This document shows positions 18,511 to 26,141 of a stretch of DNA of 64,000 nucleotides, piece after piece. Both the position numbers and the translations under genes were made by a program. Origin of the DNA: Niabella aurantiaca DSM 17617 (GTDB lineage Bacteria; Bacteroidota; Bacteroidia; Chitinophagales; Chitinophagaceae); NCBI RefSeq assembly GCF_000374125.1, contig NZ_KB893637.1, positions 475,749 to 539,748 of the forward strand, read 5' to 3'. Position 1 is the first letter of the stretch. Every line of letters begins with the position of its first letter. The notes under the pieces are model-generated. The model saw nothing but the letters and a program-made list of their open reading frames with translations, did no database searches and was not told where the DNA came from.

Positions 18511-19731
18511 ATGAAAAAACAGCTCCTTGTTTGGGCCGTGTTATTGATGGTGTCAGGAATTTACGGGCAATCCGAAAAATCAATCCAGGGACATCAAACG
18601 CCCATGATGGGATGGGCCAGCTGGAACCATTTCCGCGTTCATATCAATGAGCAGATCATCCGGGCACAGACGGATGCAATGGTGGCTACGGGAATGAAGG
18701 CTGTGGGCTACACTTATATAAATATAGATGATGGTTTTTTTGGAGGCAGGGACGCGGCGGGCAATATCAAAAGCCATCCCCTGCGGTTTCCCGGTGGCAT
18801 GGGCGCATTGGTGGCATATATCCATTCAAAGGGACTGAAGGCCGGCACGTATAGCGATGCCGGCATCAATACCTGCGGTTCTTACTGGGATAAAGATTCG
18901 ATCGGGATCGGCATGGGGCTGTATGGGCATGAGCGGCAGGATCTTGAGCAGATGCTGAATAAATGGCGGTTTGATTTTATAAAAGTAGACTGGTGCGGTG
19001 GCGAATGGCTGGGCCTGGATGAACAAACAAGATATACAGAGATCGGCCGGCTGATCAAAGCCATAAAACCGCAGGCGGTGTATAATGTATGCCGTTGGAA
19101 ATTTCCCGGTAAATGGGTGGCCAATGTGGCCAACTCCTGGCGGGTGTCCGGCGATATCCGGGAACAGTTTGCCGCCATTGCAAAGATCATCGATCTGAAT
19201 GCGGATCTCTGGCCCTGGTGCGGACCGGGTCACGTCAATGATATGGATATGCTGCAGGTGGGGCGGGGAATGAGCTTTGAAGAAGATAAAGCACATTTTT
19301 CGATGTGGTGTATGCTGAATTCACCTCTGCTGGCCGGGAATGATCTTACAAAAATGTCGAAAGAAACACTGGGCATCCTGACCAATAAAGAGCTGATCGC
19401 CATTAACCAGGATCCGTTGGTGTACCAGGCGCGTCGCCTGCGGGATGACGGGGATCAGGAAGTATGGGCCCGCCCGCTGAAACATACCATGAGCGGGGAG
19501 ATCGCGGTGGCGCTCTTCAACAGGGCGGAGCAGAAAGCGAGAATAAAGTTCCATCCTGATTCATTGAGCATCGATGCAAAAAAAGGATATACCATGCGGG
19601 ATCTGTGGAATAAAAAATCCTATGCCCGCACTACGGATAAAGAGCAGTCCTTTGAAGTGCCGGGACATGGCGTGGTGGTGTTGCGGATAAAGGGTACTTC
19701 ACTGCCGTATAATGTGTTTCAGTATAAGTGA
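18511..19731 (+). CDS. alpha-galactosidase (GH27)
   Basis: 406 residues from the ATG at 18511 (the frame also opens at a TTG two codons earlier). Secreted, with signal MKKQLLVWAVLLMVSGIYGQ. Hydrolyses terminal alpha-galactosides by a retaining mechanism. Motifs: GWASWNHF, YINIDDGFFGG, the nucleophile Asp in FIKVDWCGG (about residue 160), the acid/base Asp in SWRVSGDI (about 214), and WPWCGPGHVNDMDML. A C-terminal antiparallel beta domain follows. Full length for a bacterial GH27. It lies downstream of the M60-like peptidase gene. Confidence 0.94.
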   Translation: MKKQLLVWAVLLMVSGIYGQSEKSIQGHQTPMMGWASWNHFRVHINEQIIRAQTDAMVATGMKAVGYTYINIDDGFFGGRDAAGNIKSHPLRFPGGMGALVAYIHSKGLKAGTYSDAGINTCGSYWDKDSIGIGMGLYGHERQDLEQMLNKWRFDFIKVDWCGGEWLGLDEQTRYTEIGRLIKAIKPQAVYNVCRWKFPGKWVANVANSWRVSGDIREQFAAIAKIIDLNADLWPWCGPGHVNDMDMLQVGRGMSFEEDKAHFSMWCMLNSPLLAGNDLTKMSKETLGILTNKELIAINQDPLVYQARRLRDDGDQEVWARPLKHTMSGEIAVALFNRAEQKARIKFHPDSLSIDAKKGYTMRDLWNKKSYARTTDKEQSFEVPGHGVVVLRIKGTSLPYNVFQYK

Positions 19732-19807
19732 GGATTGAGATTTGAGAAACGGGGTTTGGTCTTTAGGATTTAGAGCCTGGAATTTGATAAATCTGTACTT
19801 TTACCCT
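19732..19807. repeat. word-like spacer upstream of yggS-type gene
   Basis: GAGGATTGAGATTTGAGAAACGG and TTTAGGATTTAGAGCCTGGAATTTGATA words. A weak -7-like TGTACTTTTACC lies just before the ATG at 19808. Confidence 0.4.
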
Positions 19808-20476
19808 ATGTCGGTAAATGAAAACAATTACAAAGCAATACTCGAAAAAACAAATGCGGCCGTTGCCACACTGGTGGCGGTTTCCAAACTGAAACCGGTT
19901 AGCGATATACAGGTCCTTTATGATCTGGGCCAGCGGGATTTTGGTGAGAATTATGTTCAGGAGCTGGTAGAAAAACAGGCGCTGCTGCCGGGCGATATCC
20001 GTTGGCATTTTATCGGCCATCTGCAATCCAATAAAGTAAAATATATAGCCCCCTTCGTACACCTCATTCATGGGGTGGACAGTGAGAAGCTGCTGCTTGA
20101 AATTGATAAGCAGGCGCGGAAAAATAACCGGACCATCCATTGCCTTTTGCAGGTGCATGTAGCACAGGAAGAAACAAAGTTTGGTTTTGACGGGGCTGAA
20201 GTTACTACCCTGATCGACCGGATCAGTTCCGGCGCATTAGTGCTGTCCAATGTTGCGATTAAGGGCCTTATGGCCATGGCCAGTTTTACGGATGACATGG
20301 AAAAGCTGAAGCAGGAATTTGCAGCGATGAAAGCCCTTTTCGAAGAAAATGCCGAACGTGGAACTTTAAAGTTTGAAACCTTATCTATGGGCATGAGCGG
20401 TGACTATGAGCTGGCGTTGGAGTATGGGAGTACAATGATCAGGGTGGGGAGCCTGTTATTCGGGGCCCGCGGATGA
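19808..20476 (+). CDS. YggS/PROSC family PLP homeostasis protein
   Basis: 222 residues from the ATG at 19808; the longer frame's N-terminus is encoded by low-complexity spacer. The family binds pyridoxal phosphate without catalysis and buffers free PLP. Motifs: VSKLKP with the PLP lysine, FGENYVQEL, WHFIGHLQSNKVKYIAP, LSMGMSGDYELALEYGSTMIRVGSLLFG. Cytosolic. No linked PLP genes nearby. Weakly regulated context; a short gap separates it from the GH27 gene. Confidence 0.95.
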   Translation: MSVNENNYKAILEKTNAAVATLVAVSKLKPVSDIQVLYDLGQRDFGENYVQELVEKQALLPGDIRWHFIGHLQSNKVKYIAPFVHLIHGVDSEKLLLEIDKQARKNNRTIHCLLQVHVAQEETKFGFDGAEVTTLIDRISSGALVLSNVAIKGLMAMASFTDDMEKLKQEFAAMKALFEENAERGTLKFETLSMGMSGDYELALEYGSTMIRVGSLLFGARG

Positions 20477-20677
20477 TCGGCCATCAGCTGTTAGCACAAG
20501 AGCATTCAGCATAGAAGAGCCTGGAATTGTGAAATGTGCATCATCAGCGAACGGACCCTAACCTGGAACATTGAAACCATCCGTTGCAGCCGTCAGCGAT
20601 CAGCATTTAGCTTTCAGCTAAGGATCCGGAACTGGGAAATGTACATCAGTCAGCTAAGGATCCGGAAATCATAGAAA
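20477..20677. repeat. word-like repeats
   Basis: CAGCTGTTAGCACAAGAGCATTCAGC, CAGCGATCAGCATTTAGCTTTCAGCTAAGGATCCGGAA and a near-duplicate CAGTCAGCTAAGGATCCGGAA. Same style as 1391-1629. Confidence 0.5.
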
Positions 20678-20682
20678 TTGTT

Positions 20683-20690
20683 TACATTTG
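20683..20690 (+). promoter_or_regulatory. -7 element (TACATTTG) before EEP lipoprotein gene
   Basis: TACATTTG matches TAnnTTTG, 20 bp upstream of the ATG at 20711. I see no well-spaced TTG. Confidence 0.4.
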
Positions 20691-20710
20691 GTATAGAAAA
20701 ACAATCATCT

Positions 20711-21643
20711 ATGAAACACCTGTTACCTGCACTGCTGCTGCTGACCGTTTGCTGGTCCTGCTCAAAGGAACACCCCCGGAACGGAGGTAGTTCTGAAGAT
20801 ACAACACAATTAAAAAACTATTCCAAAGATCTTATCATTGCCAACTGGAACATCGAATGGTTCGGTTCCGGCCGGTTTGCCGGTGACCCCGATGTTCAGG
20901 AAGCAAATGCAGGTAAGATCCTGCGCTATCTTGAAGCCGATCTGTACGGGATTTGCGAGGTGGTGGACACGGCCCGTTTTGGACGAATGATCCGGAATTA
21001 CCTGGGGACCGAATTTCGTTATATGATCAGTCCTTACCCGAGGATCGATCAGAAGCTGGCATTTGTGTACAACAAAAATATTTTCCGGAATGTTCGGGTG
21101 CGGCCTTTTATGAGCCAGAGCGCTACCGCTGCCGTCCGTTTTGCTTCCGGGCGGTTCCCGTTTTTGCTGAGCGCCGATGTGGCGGTGAACGGCAAATGGC
21201 ATCCGGTCTGTTTTATATTGCTGCATGCCAAGGCCGATGCCGATACAGAATCCTATAACCGGCGAAAAGCGGGAAGCGCAGAACTGAAGGATAGTATGGA
21301 TCTGTACCTGAACGGACGGCATTGCATGGTTTTTGGCGATTTTAATGATCAGCTGAATGGCAGTATTCTGAACGGCCGTCTCTCCCCGTATAAAAATTTT
21401 CTGGATGACAGCGCGAGGTACCGGGCCCTGACCCTGCCCTTAAATGCGGCAGGCTATCAATCCACCCTTTCTTTTGCAAACTCGGTCATCGACCAGCAGC
21501 TCGTTTCCGGTAAAATGCGCCATTGGTATAAAGACCATTCGGTTCAAATAAGAACGGATGTAGGAACGGTCGTACCGGATTACCGCGAGCGGAGCACTTC
21601 CGATCATTATCCCGTTACATCGGCATATGCCGTAACGGATTGA
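20711..21643 (+). CDS. endonuclease/exonuclease/phosphatase (EEP) family lipoprotein
   Basis: 310 residues from the ATG at 20711, which opens a lipoprotein signal (MKHLLPALLLLTVCWSCSKE, lipobox CWSC). The EEP fold (DNase I-like) is shown by ANWNIEWFGSG (metal-binding Asn/Glu), MVFGDFNDQLNGS (catalytic D-x-N) and TSDHYPVTSAY (terminal SDH). Likely on the outer face of a membrane, acting on phosphodiesters or phosphate esters. It could be an extracellular nuclease; the substrate is not determined by sequence. Confidence 0.87.
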   Translation: MKHLLPALLLLTVCWSCSKEHPRNGGSSEDTTQLKNYSKDLIIANWNIEWFGSGRFAGDPDVQEANAGKILRYLEADLYGICEVVDTARFGRMIRNYLGTEFRYMISPYPRIDQKLAFVYNKNIFRNVRVRPFMSQSATAAVRFASGRFPFLLSADVAVNGKWHPVCFILLHAKADADTESYNRRKAGSAELKDSMDLYLNGRHCMVFGDFNDQLNGSILNGRLSPYKNFLDDSARYRALTLPLNAAGYQSTLSFANSVIDQQLVSGKMRHWYKDHSVQIRTDVGTVVPDYRERSTSDHYPVTSAYAVTD

Positions 21644-21722
21644 GCATGGCTTTTATCGGTAGCCTTCCTGAAGTCATTGATTTGCCGCTACTTAAATTTT
21701 AAAAGAAGGTTGCGGGAAGTTG

Positions 21723-21730
21723 TAACTTTG
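21723..21730 (+). promoter_or_regulatory. -7 element (TAACTTTG) before doxX
   Basis: TAACTTTG fits TAnnTTTG, 42 bp before the DoxX ATG. The upstream TTG candidates have poor spacing. Confidence 0.4.
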
Positions 21731-21772
21731 TATTGGTTCTTTGTTTGATTATTCACCTTAAAATACAGCAAT

Positions 21773-22222
21773 ATGACATTGATGCAACGTATTGAGTTCT
21801 GGGGTGAAAGGCATCACCCCGCCTGGATGGATGTGATCCGCATTGCGTTGGGATTGTTCCTTATCGCAAAAGGGATCCAATTCATCAACAACTACAATGT
21901 ACTGATGGACCTGATGCCCAAATGGATGTCGTTCAGTTCATTTATGATGATCCTTGTAGGGCATTATATTGTGGGCGCGCATATCCTCGGGGGTGTTCTC
22001 ATTACATTGGGGCTGTTAACAAGGGCCGCCTGTCTGATGCAGATCCCCATACTGCTTGGAGCAGTCTTCTTTGCAGGGCAATCCGGCAATGTGCTGCATC
22101 CTTTTTCCAACCTGCTTACGGCAATTGTGGTACTGTTGCTGCTGGTCTATTTCCTGGTCGCCAGTAATGGCCCCTGGTCGCTGGATGCCATTCATGCAGG
22201 GGAAGAGGAAAAGAAGCGGTAA
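21773..22222 (+). CDS. DoxX family membrane protein
   Basis: 149 residues with four predicted membrane segments: VIRIALGLFLIAKGI (about 20-35), MMILVGHYIVGAHILGGVLITLGLL, AACLMQIPILLGAVFF, and NLLTAIVVLLLLVYFLVAS. DoxX-like inner-membrane proteins have varied and mostly unknown roles. Ends in a charged tail. Stands alone; the opposite strand carries a doubtful ORF overlapping its end. Confidence 0.88.
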   Translation: MTLMQRIEFWGERHHPAWMDVIRIALGLFLIAKGIQFINNYNVLMDLMPKWMSFSSFMMILVGHYIVGAHILGGVLITLGLLTRAACLMQIPILLGAVFFAGQSGNVLHPFSNLLTAIVVLLLLVYFLVASNGPWSLDAIHAGEEEKKR

Positions 22223-22543
22223 GGGTCGGCACAAAAACGGGTTTATTGCCGGCTGTAATACGCTGATCGTAAGCGTACCAGGAGGTCGTTGGCGGCGGTT
22301 TATACGTATCTGCTGAAAGAGTTCCGGAACCGCTTTGAACCATTTATGCTGAAAGATTTGCCTGGTCCGGGATATCAGCAGCTCTTTCAGCGGATCGAAT
22401 GCCTTGCTTCCATCGACCTGGCCTATATACAGGGTGCTGGGCAGCCCGCCAAATTCGTGGAGGTACAAAACTTTTGTATTGATGAATGAATCGCCAAAGA
22501 GTTCATTGGTGTTGATTACCTTTTGTATTGATTCCTGTTCCAT
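22016..22543 (-). CDS. hypothetical protein, possibly frameshifted
   Basis: The frame starts with MEQESIQKVINTNELFGDSF 78 bp downstream of the YkuK-like gene on the same strand. The first ~80 residues look protein-like; the rest of the frame overlaps DoxX antisense and looks like shadow. In the next frame (about 22343-22220) a segment SWYAYDQRITAGNKPVFVPT also looks real, so a frameshift near 22320 or an early natural end is possible. No family is recognised. Confidence 0.3.
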   Translation of the reverse strand: MEQESIQKVINTNELFGDSFINTKVLYLHEFGGLPSTLYIGQVDGSKAFDPLKELLISRTRQIFQHKWFKAVPELFQQIRINRRQRPPGTLTISVLQPAINPFLCRPLPLLFLFPCMNGIQRPGAITGDQEIDQQQQYHNCRKQVGKRMQHIAGLPCKEDCSKQYGDLHQTGGPC

Positions 22544-22621
22544 TTTTTTGTGTTTAAACTTTACGACCTCACAAAACAGGAGGTCATAAAGTAGCTGGAT
22601 ATATGTGTTTTTCGCAACGGC

Positions 22622-23104
22622 CTATTGAACGATTTTGTCGGCGCAGCTGGAGCTGGCAAATGCATAAGGTTTTGCTTTACAGGTCCAGCCCATACCGGAA
22701 ACATAGCCCATAGCTTCACGAAGCGCTGCGTTGCTTTTATATGCTGCGGAAGTGTTGATATCCACATGCAGCTCGGGAGCGATGCCGTGCTGTTCAAAGA
22801 CGGCATTCAATTGTAAGGTCAGCTGAACGGTCTTATCTACCTCCAGTAACATCCGTTCCCGGATGCTCATTTTCCTGCGCAATAACTCCTTTTGCAGAAA
22901 AAGAAAGGCGCCCTTTCCTTTTCGTACGAAAACGATCACGGTAGCAAACTCAATAACCGCGCCTTTTACCTGGCTATCGGTGCCCAGGCATACCTGTATG
23001 GTATTGCCGGCTTCCTGTTCCGCCGTTAATGCTTTGTTTACTTCTTCAGCAAGCGGTCCGCGCAGAAATGTTCCTCCGAACCGCTGCCATTGCTGTTGTT
23101 CCAT
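22622..23104 (-). CDS. YkuK family (DUF458, RNase H-like fold) protein
   Basis: 160 residues from the ATG at 23104 (the longer frame runs into the tRNA). Recognised by VCLGTDSQVKG (the RNase H-like first strand with a conserved Asp), ATVIVFVRKGKGAFLF, LLEVDKTVQLTLQLN, and ELHVDINTSAAYKSN followed by GMGWTCKAKPYAFASSSCADK. The family's biochemical role is not established. It is downstream of a run of tRNA-like genes on the same strand, with only 39 bp from tRNA-Trp, so co-transcription is likely. Confidence 0.8.
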   Translation of the reverse strand: MEQQQWQRFGGTFLRGPLAEEVNKALTAEQEAGNTIQVCLGTDSQVKGAVIEFATVIVFVRKGKGAFLFLQKELLRRKMSIRERMLLEVDKTVQLTLQLNAVFEQHGIAPELHVDINTSAAYKSNAALREAMGYVSGMGWTCKAKPYAFASSSCADKIVQ

Positions 23105-23143
23105 CGGTTTAAATTTTAGTCGTCGATCTGTTTGTTTTTTTAG

Positions 23144-23214
23144 CATGAGTTACAGGAATCGAACCTGTGTCGGCGGTTTTGGAGACCATCATATTACCAC
23201 TATACTAAACCCAT
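23144..23214 (-). tRNA. tRNA-Trp (CCA), non-standard sequence
   Basis: Folds by eye: acceptor ATGGGTT/AACTCAT (one G-U), D arm GTAT-AGTGGTA-ATAT, anticodon arm ATGGT-CTCCAAA-ACCGC (one A-C mismatch), T arm ACAGG-TTCGATT-CCTGT, discriminator G, no encoded CCA. Anticodon CCA gives Trp. The weak, AU-rich stems are unlike ordinary chromosomal tRNAs and more like phage tRNAs. Confidence 0.75.
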
Positions 23215-23280
23215 ATGCCGGCGGTGCCCAAAGGACTCGTCCCGTCTTCATCGGGAGGCATAGATAATATAATTAAAATA
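23215..23280 (-). other. structured spacer between tRNA-Trp and tRNA-like gene
   Basis: Outer stem ATGCC/GGCAT encloses a hairpin CCCG-ATGAAGA-CGGG. The hairpin loop resembles a Phe (GAA) anticodon loop, but no T arm follows, so I do not call a tRNA. Confidence 0.4.
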
Positions 23281-23374
23281 GTACGGCCTTCAGATTTGAA
23301 CTGAAAACGCTCGTCCGCTACTTACCTTTCAGAAAGAAAGGGGAATGAGCATGTTACCCTTACACCAAGCCGTA
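23281..23374 (-). tRNA. tRNA-like element, isotype uncertain, enlarged anticodon region
   Basis: Acceptor TACGGCT/GGCCGTA and T arm TTCAG-TTCAAAT-CTGAA are clear, with D arm GTGT-AAGGGTA-ACAT. Total length ~93 nt. Between the D and T arms a stem GCTC/GAGC encloses ~34 nt that contain their own hairpin CCTTTC-TTTCT-GAAAGG. Read as an anticodon arm the latter gives TTC with an unusual U37. It could be a class II tRNA, a tRNA with an insertion, or a decayed one. Only 2 nt separate it from tRNA-His. Confidence 0.45.
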
Positions 23375-23376
23375 TT

Positions 23377-23449
23377 GGTTGACCCCGGGACTCGAACCCT
23401 GTTCTCCACATCCACAATGTGGTGCTTTACCTGTTAAGCTAAGGCCAAC
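23377..23449 (-). tRNA. tRNA-His (GTG)
   Basis: Acceptor GTTGGCC/GGTCAAC, anticodon arm CCACA-TTGTGGA-TGTGG (anticodon GTG), T loop TTCGAGT with a stem having one mismatch, discriminator C as expected for His. The base at position -1 is T, not the usual encoded G. First tRNA of the minus-strand island. Confidence 0.75.
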
Positions 23450-23506
23450 ATAAACACCCCGCTGCATCTCACGGGTGCGTTTTCTCCTTTTTCTGCAACT
23501 AATAAG

Positions 23507-23641
23507 TTACCGTAATCTTACAGAAGCCGGATCATCGATCCTCGTTCCTGTCTGATCCGTTATGGTATCGTTTGTTTTATTTCTGCCGGTGATTCTTTCT
23601 GCCACCGCTACCAGCAGAATAATTATATAAATGATGTTCAT
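23507..23641 (-). CDS. 44-residue small membrane protein with strong Shine-Dalgarno
   Basis: Not in any family I recognise. N-terminal hydrophobic helix MNIIYIIILLVAVAERITGR followed by a polar tail rich in Thr, Asp and Arg. The sequence GGAGGT lies 6 nt before the ATG (23647-23652), striking in a genome where other genes lack such sites and therefore suggestive of a phage-like origin. It sits between an intrinsic terminator and tRNA-His. Confidence 0.55.
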   Translation of the reverse strand: MNIIYIIILLVAVAERITGRNKTNDTITDQTGTRIDDPASVRLR

Positions 23642-23662
23642 CCTGTACCTCCTTTTACTATT

Positions 23663-23691
23663 AAAAAACCCGGTCTTTCTGAGACCGGGTT
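23663..23691 (-). terminator. intrinsic terminator
   Basis: Stem AACCCGGTCT/AGACCGGGTT with a short loop, followed on the minus strand by a run of six T. Confidence 0.8.
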
Positions 23692-23711
23692 TCCTGTATC
23701 ATGCTGCTGTT

Positions 23712-23843
23712 TTAAGCAGGATGCCAATATGAAAACTCCGGTCGTTGTTCTTCTGATTTACGAAAGTGCATAGCTCCGCCATCTGGCCGGCAGGAGAACA
23801 GTGCCGTTGTTGTAAATCGATGAGCTGCGTTTATCCGATTCAT
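23712..23843 (-). CDS. 43-residue small ORF between two terminators
   Basis: Starts MNRINAAHRFTTTALFSCRP and ends EFSYWHPA, with no known family or ribosome-binding site. Lies between the two terminators of the island. It could be a true small protein, a leader, or chance. Confidence 0.25.
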   Translation of the reverse strand: MNRINAAHRFTTTALFSCRPDGGAMHFRKSEEQRPEFSYWHPA

Positions 23844-23859
23844 TTTATTCTGTATAAAC

Positions 23860-23884
23860 AAAAACCCCGCAATCACTTGCGGGG
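23860..23884 (-). terminator. intrinsic terminator
   Basis: Perfect stem CCCCGCAA/TTGCGGGG with loop of 4 and a following T run on the minus strand. Confidence 0.8.
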
Positions 23885-23908
23885 CCTGTATTCTATTAAA
23901 AAGATTTT

Positions 23909-24001
23909 TTAATTTTCTGCAGCAAACGCCCCGCAACGGGTATTCAGTCCTACCGGGCTGAACCACGCTTTTGTTTCAATATGTAAAAAATTGCGTTGCA
24001 T
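23909..24001 (-). CDS. 30-residue leader-like small ORF
   Basis: Starts MQRNFLHIETKAWFSPVGL and ends CGAFAAEN. It is the first ORF after the predicted promoter at 24027-24056 and is followed by an intrinsic terminator 25 bp after its stop. That order (promoter, short peptide, terminator) resembles an attenuator leader or a small RNA gene. No family recognised. Confidence 0.4.
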   Translation of the reverse strand: MQRNFLHIETKAWFSPVGLNTRCGAFAAEN

Positions 24002-24026
24002 TGTTTTTGTTTTTTATTTGCGAGTG

Positions 24027-24056
24027 CAAAGGTGTTAAACCTTTTTTATATGGCAA
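24027..24056 (-). promoter_or_regulatory. predicted promoter of the small-ORF/tRNA island
   Basis: On the minus strand TTG, 19 bp, CACCTTTG: ideal spacing, one mismatch to TAnnTTTG. It points toward the 30-residue ORF. Confidence 0.55.
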
Positions 24057-24094
24057 AATTTTTTTTAATATTTTTTTTGAATGCGTAAAATTGC

Positions 24095-24640
24095 TCATCT
24101 CCATTTCCAATGCAGCTCTTCGATGTATTCGATCTGCAACCTGCCGCAGCGCTGTTTAAGTTCATCTGTTAATGCATGTATGTCATCTGCCGCTTTTTTT
24201 GGAAGGCTCAAATACGCGCCTGTTTTTAATTTAAAATAAAAATAATCCCCGGTCTCTGTTATGTTTTCAATCTCAGATGAATGGATGGAGGATGTACTGC
24301 CAGAATCCGTGGTTTCAATAGCGGCATCCGTCAGTTTTAGTGTAATTGGTCTTCCGATCCTGTTCCTGTAAGCGTCTTCAATAAATTTATCATAGTGATC
24401 CCTGTATTGTACTCTTTGATACAGTGGGTAGAATAATAAACTAAAGATGCCGAAGATGAAAAAGTAGCGGGCCAGAAAGGTATTGCCACTTTGATAGAAC
24501 AGAAGGCCAAGCAGCGCCATCACAGCTGTAACCATTAGCCATGATCTTCTGCGCTTCTTTTTTATTCTGACTGTTTTGGATGCAATAAAAAGATGGTTTT
24601 GAAGGAAATCGTTCTGGTTGGGTTGATAGGTTAATATCAT
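24095..24640 (-). CDS. YcxB-like membrane protein
   Basis: 181 residues from the ATG at 24640. A basic stretch (KTVRIKKKRRRSW) precedes two membrane helices (LMVTAVMALLGLLFYQ and YFFIFGIFSLLFYPLY). The C-terminal ~100 residues form a cytosolic beta-rich domain with ETTDSGSTSSIHSSEIENITETGDYFYFKLKTG and LPKKAAD, the pattern of YcxB-type C-terminal domains. Function unknown. Monocistronic by spacing. Confidence 0.7.
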   Translation of the reverse strand: MILTYQPNQNDFLQNHLFIASKTVRIKKKRRRSWLMVTAVMALLGLLFYQSGNTFLARYFFIFGIFSLLFYPLYQRVQYRDHYDKFIEDAYRNRIGRPITLKLTDAAIETTDSGSTSSIHSSEIENITETGDYFYFKLKTGAYLSLPKKAADDIHALTDELKQRCGRLQIEYIEELHWKWR

Positions 24641-24806
24641 TTTATGGATCTTTCTGTGATTGGTAAAAGAAATCGGATGTAAATTTATCAAAAAATAATG
24701 GAAACCCGGGCGGATCTATATTACGGCAAGTGTGCTTTTTAAATACAGGACGGAGCATCCGGCGCCGACTGATCCCTTTTTTATAGCCGGTGTTCAATGA
24801 ATAAAG

Positions 24807-25235
24807 ATGATCACAGTTGAACAAATAGAAATGGCCCACCCGCTTTACAAACAGGAACAGGAGCTGCGAAACCGCATCCTGCTGCGTCCGATCGGTTTGC
24901 CGGATCATGGCTGGGAAATGGATGATCACAAAGCCTGGCATTTTGTAGCGGTGGAAGGTGACAGGGTGGTCGGGTGCGTGATCCTGGTGCCGCTTCAGGA
25001 CGGAGTGGCACAACTAAAGCAGATGGCTGTTGAAACAGGAAACCAATCCAGGGGTATCGGGAGGTTGTTGGTTGATGCATTGCTGGCGTTTGCAAGGACG
25101 CGGCAACTGCAGGAGATCATTTGCCATGCGCGGGATACCGCGATCCCCTTTTATATAAAGAACGGATTTGAGATCTATGACGAACCATTTGTAGAAGTGG
25201 GTGTACCGCATCATCATATGCGGATATTTTTATGA
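24807..25235 (+). CDS. GNAT family N-acetyltransferase
   Basis: 142 residues, a usual size. Acetyl-CoA-dependent acetyltransferase fold: beta strand HFVAVEGDRVVGCVILVP, then LKQMAVETGNQSRGIGRLLVDALLAFA, with the pyrophosphate loop QSRGIG in place of Q/RxxGxG/A, then CHARDTAIPFYIKNGFEIY. Substrate not predictable. ATG at 24807 is the only fitting start. Confidence 0.9.
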   Translation: MITVEQIEMAHPLYKQEQELRNRILLRPIGLPDHGWEMDDHKAWHFVAVEGDRVVGCVILVPLQDGVAQLKQMAVETGNQSRGIGRLLVDALLAFARTRQLQEIICHARDTAIPFYIKNGFEIYDEPFVEVGVPHHHMRIFL

Positions 25236-25387
25236 ACGCAGTGATATTCGCTATACGAAGTCTGAAGTGTTGTCGGAAGCCCGCCGTCCGGATCCCTGGA
25301 GGATCTTTTAGGTTTACAGGTTACGCGGGCGTTCACAGCCGAAAAAGCTGCTTTATGAAAGCCCGGGATATCTTTGAGGGATCAGTA

Positions 25388-25996
25388 TCAATGAATGCGG
25401 TCTCCCCGTACTTCCATTTCCTGCATGACCGCGGCCTCATGTGCCAGCCACTCCGCCCAGCGCTTCCGTACTTTTTCTTTGGGCAGGTATGCTTCCGCCA
25501 GTTCTATAAAGAGGGTATAGTGCCCGGCCTCGCTTTCCATAAAGCGCCGGTAAAATTTGCTCAGGTAGGCATCGTTCAATCCTTCGCTCAGCCGCTTAAA
25601 ACGTTCGCAGCTCCTGGCTTCGATCATGGCCATGGTCAGTAGTTTGTCAAGAAAAAATTCATCGGGGCTTCCGCCTTTTGCCTGGAACTGCAATAGTGCA
25701 TTTACGTATGCATCTTTTCGCTGGCGCCCCAGTTTCAGGCCTCTTTTTTCCAGTTCCTGCAATACCAGCCGGAAATGCCCCCATTCTTCGGTTACAATAG
25801 GGGCAAGGGCTTTCACCAGTTGCTCCCGGTCGCTGTAGCGCTGGATGAGGGAAATGCAGCTGGTGGCCGCCTTTTGCTCGCAATAGGCGTGGTCCGTGAG
25901 GATGGCTTCCAGCGATATCTCTGCAAGATTTACCCAGCGCGGATCGGTGGGAAGCTGCAGGCCCAGAATGTTTTTTGTGTCCTGTGAAAGTTCCAT
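25388..25996 (-). CDS. miaE: tRNA-(ms2io6A)-hydroxylase-like diiron protein (MiaE family)
   Basis: 202 residues from the ATG at 25996; upstream ATGs at 26032 and 26038 are possible but would add residues before the conserved start. MiaE hydroxylates the isopentenyl group of ms2i6A37 in tRNA. The four-helix diiron core is visible: AILTDHAYCEQKA, IVTEEWGHFRL (E-xx-H), MIEARSCERF, and ESEAGHYTLF (E-xx-H). Divergent from the PqqD-like operon. Family assignment firm, symbol by homology. Confidence 0.87.
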   Translation of the reverse strand: MELSQDTKNILGLQLPTDPRWVNLAEISLEAILTDHAYCEQKAATSCISLIQRYSDREQLVKALAPIVTEEWGHFRLVLQELEKRGLKLGRQRKDAYVNALLQFQAKGGSPDEFFLDKLLTMAMIEARSCERFKRLSEGLNDAYLSKFYRRFMESEAGHYTLFIELAEAYLPKEKVRKRWAEWLAHEAAVMQEMEVRGDRIH

Positions 25997-26141
25997 AGGC
26001 AGCGAAATTAAAGAAAGTTTGTTTACGGTCATGGGCATTCAATAGCTCCCTAAAATGGGTGATTTTGCCCGAATTGTGGCAGGTTTCTCCTGTTTATTCC
26101 TCATTTATCCCTATTTTGAGAAAAAATACCGCTTTTGCTTT

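Noticed and set aside
23215..23280. Possible tRNA-Phe between tRNA-Trp and the tRNA-like gene
   Set aside because: The anticodon-like loop ATGAAGA is present but there is no T arm.
23215..23280. Hammerhead-like ribozyme
   Set aside because: GATGA and GGGACGAG hint at a core, but the conserved CUGANGA and GAAA order is not found.
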